Assembly (NCBI GenBank): GCA_021307315.1 | Contig: JAJSPD010000045.1 | Coordinates: forward strand, 124,001 to 188,000 | Reading direction: 5' to 3' | From: Bisporella sp. PMI_857 | Taxonomy: Eukaryota > Ascomycota > Leotiomycetes > Helotiales > Helotiaceae | DNA: 64,000 nt | Part shown: one piece after another, positions 48,206 to 59,734 of the stretch | Numbering within the stretch: position 1 is the first letter of the stretch | Layout: every line of letters starts with the position of its first letter | Notes under the pieces: model-generated | Databases searched by the model: none | What the model was told of the DNA's origin: nothing | What the model saw: the letters and a program-made list of their open reading frames with translations, nothing else | Program-made: the position numbers and the translations under genes

Positions 48206-48867
48206 AACGAGCTCCAGCTCCAGCTTGAAAATATATCGATGGACTATCAAACACGGACACATGAGCTCGAGCTCGAGCTCAACAAGTCGGCTATATGTCG
48301 AAGACTGCGAGGTACAACCACAATGCAGAGGATCATAGACTCACAACAATTATCTACTGAAGATCCAGCCACAGAACTCCACATGCAAGTGTTCTCTTGT
48401 CAAGACTCTGGTGAAGATAAATGCTTTTCTGTCAAATTCAGAAAAGAACCAGGATTGAGAAGACTCCTACAGGGAACTTGGACGAATAGGCGTCACAGAA
48501 TATCACAGCTGTGTAATACCACATGAAGGTATATGTCTGTAGAGGTTCAATTTTGGTCCAGTCAGAGTGTTCGATGTGTTCTGCCTAGCACATGAACACG
48601 TCATATGTAGTTTTATTCTCAAAATCTATCAACAATACTTAGATTGTGAAAGCCATGCTCAAGTGGAAAGGACCAGGAGAAGGATAAACTCAATAAACAC
48701 AAAAAATATAACCACATAACTCCTGATAAGGCTGACGAGGTCGCCCACACCGATAAGAGCCAACGCTAAGATAAGAGGCTCCACTTAAAATTCCTGAGGC
48801 TCGAGAAGAAAACTTTCCAAATTACTGCATTCTACATGAAACATCAAGTATAATATACGACAACAAG
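48206..48867. other. Intergenic, promoter of UTP23
   Basis: About 660 bases. It contains (GAGCTC)3, an 18-base perfect palindrome at about 48265-48282. The open frame over it (48239-48526) has no family features. Confidence 0.45.
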
Positions 48868-49853
48868 ATGGGAGGAGGCAAGCGGACTAAACAGTATCGA
48901 AAGCTAATGGTTCAATATGGTCTGAATTTTGGTTTTCGAGAACCCTATCAAGTACTTGGTGAGTTTAATGCTAGAAACTTGGAGATCAATTGCTTATAGA
49001 ATTTGCAGTGGACGCCAATATGATCAGGGATGCAGATAGGTTTAAGATGGATCTCCTATCGCTTCTTGAGAAAACTTTACATGGTCAAGTCAAAATAAGT
49101 ACTGCTTCCGAAGTGCCTTCACTATCGCAGCTCTAACACCTTATAGTGATCACCCAATGCTCGATACGCCATCTGTACGCAGCAAAAGACGAACCAGGTG
49201 TCTCGTATCTAATAGACAAAGCTAAAACCTATGAACGACGCAGATGCGGCCACCGGCCGGAGGACCACGCAGAACCATTGAGTACTCAGGAATGTATTGG
49301 ATCAGTTATCGATCCCAAAGGCCACAAATCCAACAAGCACAGATATGTAGTAGCAAGCCAGGACCTCAGTTTACGCAGAGAGTTGAGGAATATCCTGGGG
49401 GTGCCGCTGATTTACATCAATCGGAGCGTGATGATCATGGAGCCTATGGCAGAGACATCTGTTGGGAATAGGGAGAGGGAAGAGAGGGGAAAGTTTAGGG
49501 ATGGACTTAAGAGAGCCAACGGGAGTCTCAAAAGGAAAAGAGATGAAGAGGGTGATGACGCGCCAGATGCAGATGTGAAGGGAACAACAAAGAAGGCGAA
49601 GAAAAGGAAGGGTCCGAAGGAACCTAATCCCCTATCGGTCAAGAAGAAGAAACCAAAAGCCCAGGCAGTTGCTGCCAAAGCGGGATCAGAGGAGAGCAAA
49701 GACAGCAAAGCAGACTCGAGTGTTGGTGGGGGATCACCACCTGTCCAAGGCTCTGAAGACACCAGCAAGCGCAAACGAAAGCGGAAGCATAAATCAATTA
49801 CAGGAAACGTCGAAGCCACGCACGTGGCTGAAGTGGCTGACGAAGATAGTTGA
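48868..49853 (+). CDS. UTP23: rRNA-processing protein UTP23 (PIN-like, SSU processome)
   Basis: A 298-residue nucleolar protein in three exons: 48868-48958, 49000-49098 and 49147-49853; introns 41 and 48 nt. The start (MGGGKRTKQYRKLMVQYGLN) and FGFREPYQVL match Utp23 exactly in style. The PIN-like core follows: FAVDANMIRDADRFKMDLLS, then MITQCSIRHLYAA. A zinc-binding set uses RRCGHRPEDH and TQECIGSV, and the core closes with KHRYVVASQDLSLRRELRNI and GVPLIYINRSVM. The last 120 residues are Lys/Arg-rich and disordered (KRKRKRKHKS), typical for nucleolar targeting. In yeast Utp23 helps release snR30 during 18S rRNA maturation and is PIN-inactive. The 41-nt intron is the shortest among the confident gene models here. 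Confidence 0.9.
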
Positions 49854-50406
49854 TATTAATTTGTGTGATGCTTTCAGCCATTTCTGGAATTCTTGTACTG
49901 ATACCCAAATATTAAGCCAGTAATATGTTGAATAAGTCGCGAAGCATATTTTGGACTACCTCTTGAGTGAAATTTTAGCCACATGCGATTTTCTAGCACT
50001 TTGATGTGTGGGTGTTGATATAACATGGAGCCGAAATTGCGAATTAAGGACCTGTAATTTTCGGAGTTCAATAAACAATGATGCAATATCACATTGGGCA
50101 AAAAAGTCATTTAAACCAATATCTGAAACATTGCTCCTGACTGAGCCAGCCATCCATCAGCCACCAAAGAAACGGTTTTGCGCATCCCTCCATTTCCCCA
50201 CTGAAGCATAAGCTCAGACCCCTGTTACTGCACAATATCAGCTTAAACTCTTTACTCACCACCCTCACTAGAACATCCAGCATGCCTTTGCCAGTGGGGC
50301 ACATCTAAGAATTGCCGTAGACACTTTCAATATACAGACCTGATTCTCGCTTGGAATTTGGATGAGAAAGTCACCATAGAAATTGAGGCGGCGGAAAGAC
50401 CAAAAT
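49854..50406. other. Intergenic between UTP23 and DUF726 gene
   Basis: About 550 bases. No gene seen. A TTG-led extension of the next ORF (from 50383) was not used because the ATG at 50407 is close by. Confidence 0.45.
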
Positions 50407-53400
50407 ATGCCGCAGCGCGTCAACCTGCCACCACCAGCAGAAAAGAACGACGAGAACAATGGCAAGGTGACACCAGCCCATTTCTCGCCCATAAGGGGTG
50501 AAACTGGAGAGTTGTGGGTGCTGGACGAATGGGGGCTGTTGGTCAGGAAATCGGAGACTGAGAAGCCGCCCGAAGACACTTCGACAAAGGAGAAGGAGTC
50601 CAAAGAAGATGGTGAGGGTAGGCCAGATGTACTTAAAGTCATACCTGGATCAGCGCAAGACTTGAGTCAGCTCAAAGTCAATTCAAAGGTTGACAGTGTA
50701 GGATCTGATACCGACGATGAGTTTAGAGATGCCCAATCCACTCCGAATCCAGCAACACCACTACCGGAACCAACTTCACAGGCGCCCACACCGCAGCCTT
50801 CCCCGGTTCCAGAAAAGGAACCTCAAACTGCTAAAGTAGAAGATAAGGAGCAGGAGAGCTCAAGTCACAATGAGAAATCCAAAGATTCCGAGAAGCCGGA
50901 AACACGATCTGCAGAAGCGAAATCAGAGGTCCATGACTCTACACCCGAGGAGAAAAGGGATGCAGATGATGCCAAAAAGCAAATTTCAAACCTGGGCCCG
51001 AATAAACATAATAGAGAAGCTAGCTCAGGAAGTGGCCTAGGGATCTCCGAATGGTCGCATCAACAACTTGCGCCAAAAGACGCCAAGGTGACGGAGGAGA
51101 AAGAGGATGAATGGCAGGACATGCCTTCATATGCCCCTTACGACATATATGACGATGATAATAGATTAATTGCAAGGGAAGAGCGCGGCTCCGATAACGA
51201 GGTTGATGCCTATGCGGGTTTGGGCGGTGCTGGGAGGGGGTATACAAGAGTACAGCTGGATGAGGATGCTCAATCTGCAACTAGTATGGACGAGAACACT
51301 CAGTATCTCTTCAAGGATGTTAATGGCGGAACGGGAGCCGGTGAAATGGAGGATGAGGAACAGCGAGATGCTGTCTCGCAGATGCAAGCAACCAAGGACC
51401 TCCTCACGGAAGGACAGAGGGTGGCATATGTGGGTATGACTCGGTTGATCCTATCTGATATGCTGAGAGGAGCAGAGGCGATAGTCACAACGAAAGGGAG
51501 CAAGAAGGAGTTAATGATGGCTGCGGAAGCTATGAAGATGTGGAGCCAGAAGATGATGGTTAGACTATACGCCCACATGGACATTAGCACAGCTGAACAG
51601 ATTATGATTGAGCAATTGGCAGATCACGGGGTTATGCCCGCAGATCTCACTCCTGCTCTAATGGCGAACTCTCGAGTAAAGAATCCTATGGCAGAAGAAG
51701 TATCTGATAAAGATTCTGTGAAGAGTCCACGGCCATCTACGTCTTCTTCTTACGGATACAGATCCCCAAATCTAGAAGATGAAGAGGCTGCAAAACCTCC
51801 GCCGGCATATCAGGAACATGAAGGAGATGATCTTCCAGAAGTTCGAACACCCTCGCAGCTACCTACCACGGCGAACATCGATATTGATCTGCGGTGGACT
51901 GTTCTTTGTGACCTGTTCTTAACACTGATTGCCGACTCGGTATATGATGCCCGGTCTAGGGTTCTCTTGGAGAAGGTAGGGCAGAACATGGAAGTGTCTT
52001 GGCTTGAGATCTGTCGATTCGAAAAGCGAGTCACAGATGCGCTAGAAATGCAACAGGCTGCTGAGAAGGAGAACTGGAACGAGGACGAGCATAAAGAGGC
52101 ACGAAGGAAGATGGCCTTGAACAAGCGTTACTTGATGATGGGTTTAGCTACCGTAGGCGGTGGATTGGTCATTGGTCTCTCTGCAGGATTGCTAGCTCCT
52201 GTTATTGGAGCAGGTCTTGCAGCGGGTTTTACAACTATTGGTGTTGCAGGGACAAGCGGCTTTCTTGCGGGCACCGGTGCAGCTGCAATAATCACAAGTG
52301 CCGCTGCGACTTCTGGAGGCATCATTGCCATTCGAGCAGCCGATCGGAGGACGGGTGCGGTGAAAACGTTTGAGTACAGGCCATTGCATAACAATAAAAG
52401 AGTGAACTTAATTGTCACTGTGTCTGGCTGGATGACAGGAAAGGTCGATGATGTCCGATTACCATATAGTACGGTAGACCCAATCATGGGTGACATCTAC
52501 TCTGTACTCTGGGAGCCAGAAATGCTTCAAAGTATGGGAGATACCATTAACATTCTAGCAACTGAGGTAATTGCTCCAGATTTTTTATCTTAAGATGTAT
52601 GCTTACAAACTTTAGGCTCTGACTCAAGGGCTGCAACAAGTTCTAGGAAGCACTATTCTAATCAGTTTGATGGCGGCGCTCCAATTACCAGTTGTATTAA
52701 CCAAGCTGGCATATCTCATCGATAATCCTTGGTCAGTTTCTTTAGATCGGGCGACCTCGGCTGGACTTATTCTGGCTGATTCATTGATTGATCGAAATCT
52801 AGGGACTCGTCCCATCACCTTCGTAGGTTATTCTCTGGGATCAAGGGTAATTTTCTCTTGCCTAAAAGAGCTCGCCAGAAAAGGTGCGTACGGACTTGTT
52901 CAAAACGTATATCTTTTTGGTTCGCCAATAGTAGCCAAGAAGGACGAGTATCTTAGGGCCAGAGCTGTCGTGGCTGGCAGATTTGTCAACGGTTACGCTA
53001 CAAATGACTGGATCCTAGGATACCTATTCCGATTGACAAGTGGCGGCATTAGTCGTGTTGCGGGTTTAGCAAAAGTAGAGGACATTCCGGGCTTGGAAAA
53101 TGTGGATGTGACAGAGTTTGTACCTGGACATATGTCTTACCGCACTGCCATGCCAAGGCTTCTTCGGGAAGTTGGATGGATTGTTGAGAGTGATGAGTTC
53201 ACAGAAATCGAGGATCCAGACCCAGACAATCATCAACAGCGTCAAAGAGAACTAATAAATGAGATTGAAGAGGCTCGAAAAGATTTTGAAAAGAAGGAGA
53301 AGAAAGGTAAATTCGGCTTCTTTGGCAGGAAGAAGAAAAACGTTGCCAAGAAGCAATGGGAGACCTATGAGGAAACCAAAGGCGGCGCAAACGGCGAGAC

Positions 53401-54034
53401 TAGCAAAGAGGGAGGAAGCAACGAGGGTGTCCTCTTTGATATCGATGCCATCCGACGTGAGCTCGCGAGCGAGCATATGGAAGTCAGAGAGCTCGAATCC
53501 ACACTGCCGCCTATGAAACTAGCCTTAGCATCTCCTAGTCCATTAAATCCGCGCTCCTCACTACGAGCTTCACAAAGCTACGACCCAAATCTCCTCAAGG
53601 CAAATGGTAATGGTGTTTCGCCTATGCCCTCACCATCTCCTTCTCCGCGACACTCTACCACCCTCCCAACACAATGGACTGCCAAAGAACCATCACCCTC
53701 TTCCCATTGGCCCGACGACGAAGATAGCCCTACCTATAATCGCCGCGCCGATGACGAAGTCCAAATGACGTTCGATACCTCCTACGAAACCCCTCCTCGC
53801 TCAGCACGCACGTCTGGGGCTTTCCATTACCCGGCCTCCAACTCTAGTTCATTGCACAATATTGGCAAGATAGAAATACCCAAAGCGGAGCCATCGCCAC
53901 TACAGAGGCCAGATCTCAAAGCGAACAATACGGCTCCTGCGCCGCTCCCTATGATAGATCTGAATCATAATGCCTGGGCGGATGAGGATGAAGATTTTGG
54001 GGTCGAGAAAGAGATTGAGATGACCTTTGCATAG
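50407..54034 (+). CDS. DUF726 alpha/beta-hydrolase membrane protein (MIL1/TMCO4 family)
   Basis: A 1,192-residue protein in two exons: 50407-52566 and 52616-54034; intron 49 nt. Residues 1-330 are acidic and disordered. From about 330 a helical region begins (LLTEGQRVAYVGMTRLILSD), then RWTVLCDLFLTLIADSVYDA. A Gly/Ala-rich hydrophobic segment spans about 578-642 (GLATVGGGLVIGLSAGLLAP), then VNLIVTVSGWMTGK. The nucleophile elbow GYSLGSR is at 791-797, within ITFVGYSLGSRVIFSCL. The tail is Lys-rich then Ser/Pro-rich, ending in an acidic MTFA. This order is that of fungal DUF726 proteins (yeast Mil1, which binds AP-1; human TMCO4). A lipase-like activity is suggested by the Ser motif but unproven. 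The start at MPQRVNLPPP is the first ATG. Confidence 0.87.
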
Positions 54035-56078
54035 TAACAACATGCTTCCTCTCGTTTCCTCTCCTCCGCCAAATGTGATAGAGTCTAGAAACGGAATCCA
54101 AAGGGAGTCAAGTAAAGTAAAGTAGACCGCCAGCAGTGGAATCAAGAGGCAACATAATAATACGATCCGGACATTGTAATATGGGACTGGCATATTCGAT
54201 TCTTTGTTTAGCAGATGATCTTCGGCGGCATGGCATTGCATAGGAAACTAGGGTTCTTTGCTTTAGGCGTTTGGACAGGTGTCGGTTTTGGGACGGGTGT
54301 GGATATGACGTAGTGCACCGTAAGTAGATGAGAATCAATCTATGGGTTTTGAAGATCGTGTTTGCGTTTGTTCCTGTATCTTCGACTCTTGTCTCCTTTC
54401 TTTTTTGTGGCCACGTCCTCTGTTTGGCGTTTGTATTCTCTCATGTGCTATGGAGGGAGCTGCATGCTTGCTACCCGCAGTCCTCCTTGCTTTCAGTAAA
54501 TGTTGTGTTCTTTGCAGATTCTCCTGCACAGTCCTAAATAGGCACGCTTTCCTCCCCGTTGCCATCCGTCAGACAGGAATTTCTTTGTTGATTCTGCTAG
54601 TGCCCATGATGTGCCCATGATACTTTGAGCGTTTCTTTCCAGCTGGGTCCGCTCATCTTAGATTGTGGTTTCAACGGCCTTTCAACGAGTGGTCGCCTTC
54701 CGCTTCTGTAACTGTGCCATATCTAATACAACCCCTCTTATTCCACCTCAAAATTTCAATCCTTAATCAAAGCTCAGCGTCCAGATGTCGATACAGTTGC
54801 AATAACGCAAGTCTATAGTAATTTCAACTTTGTTTCCGCCTATAGTCGATAGACCTTCACGCGCTACGTTTCTGAAGACTCTATTCAAGCATTAGGTGAC
54901 ATAAGGTTCCTTTTAAACCCTCAGAAATCAAGGTGGATGGGGCATTACCATCTAGTTTTGTAATTTTGCTAGTTCTGGCGTAAGGTACAAGCAGAGACCC
55001 CCCCTATTTAAGCGATGCGCCGAGACCTAAACGACCAGCTACAATGCCTAATTCAGGCAGTAGGATTAAGTATTACTACAGCTTACATTCACTAGCCGCA
55101 TCAAAAAGACAACAATAGCTTATTATTGTTTCTTTAACTGTTGTTCTTTTGCGGCAGATTGATACAGGGCCTCTGGCAAACTGGACCCCGCCATCTTCCT
55201 AAGATCTTTAGACCGGCGTTGAAGAAACAATGAGGAATTACAGCAGGGAAGGTAGTTTGTCATGTCGCCTAGATACCTAAGTTCCGCAGCACTCTCTATT
55301 ATTATAGATTGCTAATCAAACGTGGAATTATTTCAACAATGGTTCCGTATCAGCAGTGGAGGCTCGTTCCCAATGGGCGGAGGAAAGGTCAATTAACCCG
55401 CTATCCGAGTTAACTATCCAGGCGAATGGTAAACCCATGAGTAAGTGCGGAGTTTGTTAAGAAAAGATGTAGCACAGGTTCACTAAAGTAAAAGGCTAGA
55501 TAGTTAATTGAATTTAACTTTATCATGAGAGTGGGAGCACGTTTGCATTGTCTTTGGTGATTTCCTCTTCTGGTTGTAACATACGTATCTTTCACCATGA
55601 AATCCTCTATCAATGCGCACATGTTATTTTATGTTTATGCTAAACTAAAATCGATCTGCAAAAAACCAGCATCTCCCAATTTATGCGTTCATATATCTAA
55701 TGGAATCTGTAAAAACACAGAAGACTTTTACAGACAGATTTAATTTTTGTTCTGTTCGGAAACGTATTTAACTATGGAGCAGTACAGTGCATCCAGACTT
55801 AACTATATATTGAATTACTGAAAGGGCGATACGAGACACCAGTAGATTCATGAATGTCCTTATCGTTATGCTCCAATCACTAGCAGCTTCATTTCACCTC
55901 TATGGCTTCTGTACACATGTTTCTAGCAGCTCTCTGACACCTTGCTCACACAATCTCAATAATTGCCAATACTCGAAACCAGAACCGATCTCATAAAAGC
56001 CAAAACTTATGTAAGCTGCCACCTTTCTTGACATTCAACTATGTGCCACTAATAGAGTACGGACCAGATACACTGAAA
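54035..56078. other. Intergenic, no supported gene
   Basis: About 2 kb before the three-member family. Only short frames, and no TIRs found. Confidence 0.45.
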
Positions 56079-56805
56079 ATGGAGGCAGGACCTTGGCCGT
56101 TCAACCCATATCAGGCGCTAGGAAATTTGGCGGCTACCTGCAACGTAACAGTCAATCAGGTAGCGTCCCTAAGTATGCTATGCCTCCACATTGGCTCTTC
56201 TTGGGTGAAGGAATAAGCGGCTCACGGGTTGCAGCTATCGAGCATCATGCAAAAGCCATCGAGTTCTTCAAGTCCAGCCATGTTGAGCAACCCATTCAGG
56301 ATCTGGCCGACCAATGCCGCCACACCTACAAGGAGATTTGTCACCTCTGTAAGTTTTATTTACTTTCAAGGTATTACAGGTCTCTTACTATATTGCAGTG
56401 GTACAGCTGCATCCAACGGCTGTGGCGATCATCCTCAACGACGCGATCGGCGATGATATGGAGCGTCCAATCCCTTTGGCAACTATCAATGAAGCAGAAA
56501 TACCCATCGAGTTTCGAAGCCAGCCAGCTCGAATTCAGCCTCCCCGAGCCGCCGTGCAACCTGCTATCCAATGGAATGCTCCTGCCGCCCCTGCTGTCGC
56601 TGCAGAATCCCCTGCCCGGTCGCCACGTTCGGGAGGAAATCGCTACGATGGAAGACATGCCTGGGACCCAGCTATTGAGAAGCCATGTATTAGGCAGCAT
56701 GGCGTGATCAAGCCACTGGCAGATTTTGATCTCAGGCCTAAGAGTGGTACTTTGTACGCTTCTTGTCGGGCATGCATCAAATTAAGACGCCAAGCAAGGA
56801 ACTAG
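56079..56805 (+). CDS. Unknown family, paralogue A
   Basis: A 204-residue protein in three exons: 56079-56172, 56235-56348 (114 nt) and 56399-56805; introns 62 and 50 nt, both phase 1. The N terminus reads NPYQALGNLAATCNVTVNQV; exon 2 encodes EHHAKAIEFFKSSHVEQPIQ and DLADQCRHTYKEICHL. Exon 3 begins VQLHPTAVAIILNDAI, has a Pro/Ala-rich linker, and ends in the family block: AWDPAIEKPCIRQHGVIKPL, then SGTLYASCRACIKLRRQ. The final Cys pattern is C-x25-C-x2-C. No signal peptide or TM. Two relatives lie within 4 kb (57389-58090 and 59735-60743). The alignment fixes the splice sites, since only this model matches the others. I do not recognise the family. The basic end and Cys block allow nucleic-acid or metal binding, as a guess only. 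Confidence 0.62.
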
Positions 56806-56831
56806 GAGTCACAATGGAGACATGAGGAATT

Positions 56832-56849
56832 GGGGGGGGGGGGGGGGGG
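56832..56849 (+). repeat. Run of 18 G
   Basis: Unbroken poly-G tract 27 bases after the stop codon of paralogue A. Its length is uncertain in any assembly. Confidence 0.85.
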
Positions 56850-57388
56850 CACTAGATATAACACCCACGAAGCTGTCAATCCGTAGTTAGTGAGTGATAT
56901 TACTTGTCAGATAAGCGCTTACTCCTGCAGGCGATACAAATAAGTGATATATTTAACAGCCAGCCTTTGGAAGACCAATCATTAATGCACTTATATTGAA
57001 TATGTTTATATTCCAAACAAGACTGAGTTCATAAGCAGTGGGATCACATGAAGAACTACTATATTGAGGGTAGCACTTAGTTGGTCTACAGAGTGACTGT
57101 AAGATAGGCTACCCATAACTCTATCATTTATGAAAGCAGAATTCCCCATTGGCCATATCCATTCGTTTCCTATCACGCCAGCTCAATGTGTTCATGAAAA
57201 GCGAAGATTATATTTGTACAGACACCCGGAACCGACAGTACAGCGCATCAGCAAAAATCTTCTTGACAACTTATTCCTTCATCTTTCCCCTTTCCTTTAA
57301 TATTTCATCTGTGCAGTACTTTTGCCATCAATCTTCTGTACCCTTGTGTGCCCCGGTCGCTGTCCCCATGAAATTACGTTCTGAAGAG
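56850..57388. other. Tail-to-tail spacer between paralogues A and B
   Basis: About 540 bases between convergent genes. No gene seen. Confidence 0.45.
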
Positions 57389-58090
57389 CTATCGGTGTCT
57401 ATCACAGGTCGCATACAGCGTTCCATCCGGCTTTTGAGTCCATTGCGAGAGCGGCTCTATGAACCCCCTGTTCTTGGAGCAGGCCTTATGCGTAGAGAGA
57501 TTGTATAAGACGTCACGGGCGTTGTATGCAAATCCAGGTGGGGCAGCTACTCCACCTCGAGACTTGTATCGTCGGTGGATTGATTTAACATTACTGTTGA
57601 CTGGCAGTTTATTGGAGGTACTGGCTTGGTTAGCGCTCTGCTTTTTGCCTGTTGTGTTCGTGCTGTCGCTGGCATCGTCGTTGGCGTCGTCGTTGAAGAG
57701 GTAGTCAGGAATTGGCAAAGGAAGAGGTGGCTCTGCTACATTTCCAATGACGACAACGGTTGCGACAGGGCCTAACTGGATGACTGTTTTGTTTTATCTC
57801 AGCCGATCTATTCTAGAGGAGTTTTATTAACTATAAGAAGTATAATATACCTTGAGAAGACATTTCTTTCAATGTAATACCACACTGATTTGCTAGACTA
57901 ATAAGGCCTTCGTCTGCCATTGCAGTTTTAATGAAGTCAATGGCAGACAGCTGCTGCTTAAGAACTGGATTGGATCATTAGTAATGTTTTGAAATGGTGG
58001 AATGGTCGAGAACATACCAGCTGATGAAATTTGTGCCAACGTACAACCTCGTTGTGTGGCCAACTGTTGGAGTGGCTTGAACGGATCCAT
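57389..58090 (-). CDS. Unknown family, paralogue B
   Basis: A 193-residue protein in three exons: 58090-58018, 57964-57851 (114 nt, the same length as exon 2 of A) and 57783-57389; introns 53 and 67 nt, both phase 1 as in A. It starts MDPFKPLQQLATQRGCTLAQ, matching the N terminus of A. Exon 2 reads KQQLSAIDFIKTAMADEGLI and SLANQCGITLKEMSSQ. Exon 3 starts VIQLGPVATVVVIGN (compare VQLHPTAVAIIL in A). The end is HKACSKNRGFIEPLSQWTQK, DGTLYATCDRHR. The Cys block is C-x24-C-x2-H. An Asp/Ser/Thr-rich linker separates the halves. Transcribed towards A. Function unknown. Confidence 0.62.
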
Positions 58091-59734
58091 TTCTTAGTGA
58101 ATCACAGAAATCTGATCAATAGGATTGTGAGATTTTGAGGCAAAATTGCTTTAGTGTATGGTGGTTTGTCAAAAGTTGGAGGCTAGTTATCCCTTGTAGC
58201 CTCGTTGTAAATATTTATCATTAAACTTGAACTAACAACCATAGACTATTTTGACCTGTATTCACCGTCCAGCCGCGTCTTGCTCCAGGCGGCACAACTC
58301 ATGTTATGCACGTCCTACGGCTAGGAATCGCAGAGGTGTGTTCTCAAACAAACTTTTGTGCAAGATTTCTTCCAGGTAACTTTCTGCTCATTTTGATTAC
58401 TCACACACGATTCCTATCTCGCTTATAAATAATTTCAACTCATTCCGACGAGTTTTTTTAATCTCAAGTCCTCGATATCAAGGCTGATTGATACCTACAA
58501 TACAATTTCGTGCAGTGCTTTTATTTGCCAAGCCTTGCAAGTGATGGGTTATCGTTCTCATATTATGCACAAGTTGGTCCAAAATACAAGAAAAATGATA
58601 TACCAAGCTACATAATTATCAAATTTCCTAGCCCTTCAGGCATGGTTGGCATTTGGGAGCACGAAGTCGATGGCAAGCAGCAGGGATGCACTTTGCAGAA
58701 GTTCTCAGTCCTTACCCCCTTTTTAAGCGAGGTACCAAGCCCCACTACAAACATCATGCATGCCTACAACAATCATTTAAATGATCACGGAACCATGGCG
58801 TCTATTTTTATGGAAATGGAACAAAGATACTATTGCAATAAAGGAATGCTGCAAAATGTCTAGCATAGAGGAAAGACATACTCGAAAACTGGTGCCCGAT
58901 TCATCGATCTTGATCTACTTTCTGCAGCATTATGTTGTATGGCGTTTTATATCATGTATCTCCTTCCCATCTGACCGCCAGAAGAGAAAGCGGGTTTGCA
59001 TTTGAAGGCTTCTATGGCTAAGCGGAGGGAACTACAACGTACTGTTTCTTGTGGAGATATACTGTAGAGATTAACCATATCATATCTAAGGCCATTGTAC
59101 GCTGGTAGTATTGTGCTCCTTCTAGATTCGCAGATGAACATATCATGGATAGATTTGTGGTTCTATGGAAAGCAACATAGTCACTTTAGAGGATACTACT
59201 GGCCTTAAAAATTTTCATGCAGTCAACGGCTTGGTAGGATATCGTGAGTGGTCTTTTGGAATAAAATAAGGGATTATTGATAGACAGAAAGCTCATCATA
59301 TGCTCAAGCTATACAATAACCGATAATGCATGTGCGTCACTGCATTTATATTAATTTGAAGGCCTTTGAAAGAATTTCGCTTATCGAAAGTTGTTGGGTA
59401 GGAATTGGTGCTCTAGAATAAATATGACAACTTACACATGCAAATATTATGGGCCTTCAGCGACCTTTAAACTGGAAAAAACATCATCAAGAGCACTGCA
59501 AACGCTGTAAAGCTCATGTATAACTAACTCAATCATTAGGTTAAAATACGCTGTCCAGGAATTGTGCTCTCCGGTGACTAAGTGAGCTAAGTGTGGGGCC
59601 GCTAGCGCGATTTTGGGACCTCCTTGCCCTTCTCTACCAAGATCTTTCTTTCAAACTGATCAATACAAGTACGGTCTCTAGAGCAGATCGATTTTGACTA
59701 CAAGAAGGTATTGTGCCACCAAAGTATCTTCAAG
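58091..59734. other. Intergenic between paralogues B and C
   Basis: About 1.6 kb. A plus-strand frame at 58510-58863 reads fairly well in its second half (GMVGIWEHEVDGKQQGCTLQ) and lies 80 bases after TATAAATAAT. It has no usable ATG before codon 50 and no resemblance to the neighbours, so it is not called. Confidence 0.4.

Noticed and set aside
50383..50406. Upstream TTG extension of the DUF726 gene
   Set aside because: Non-ATG start; the ATG at 50407 opens the same frame eight codons later.
58510..58863. 117-codon plus-strand frame between paralogues B and C
   Set aside because: The first in-frame ATG is about 45 codons in, there is no homology to the neighbours and no splice rescue was found.
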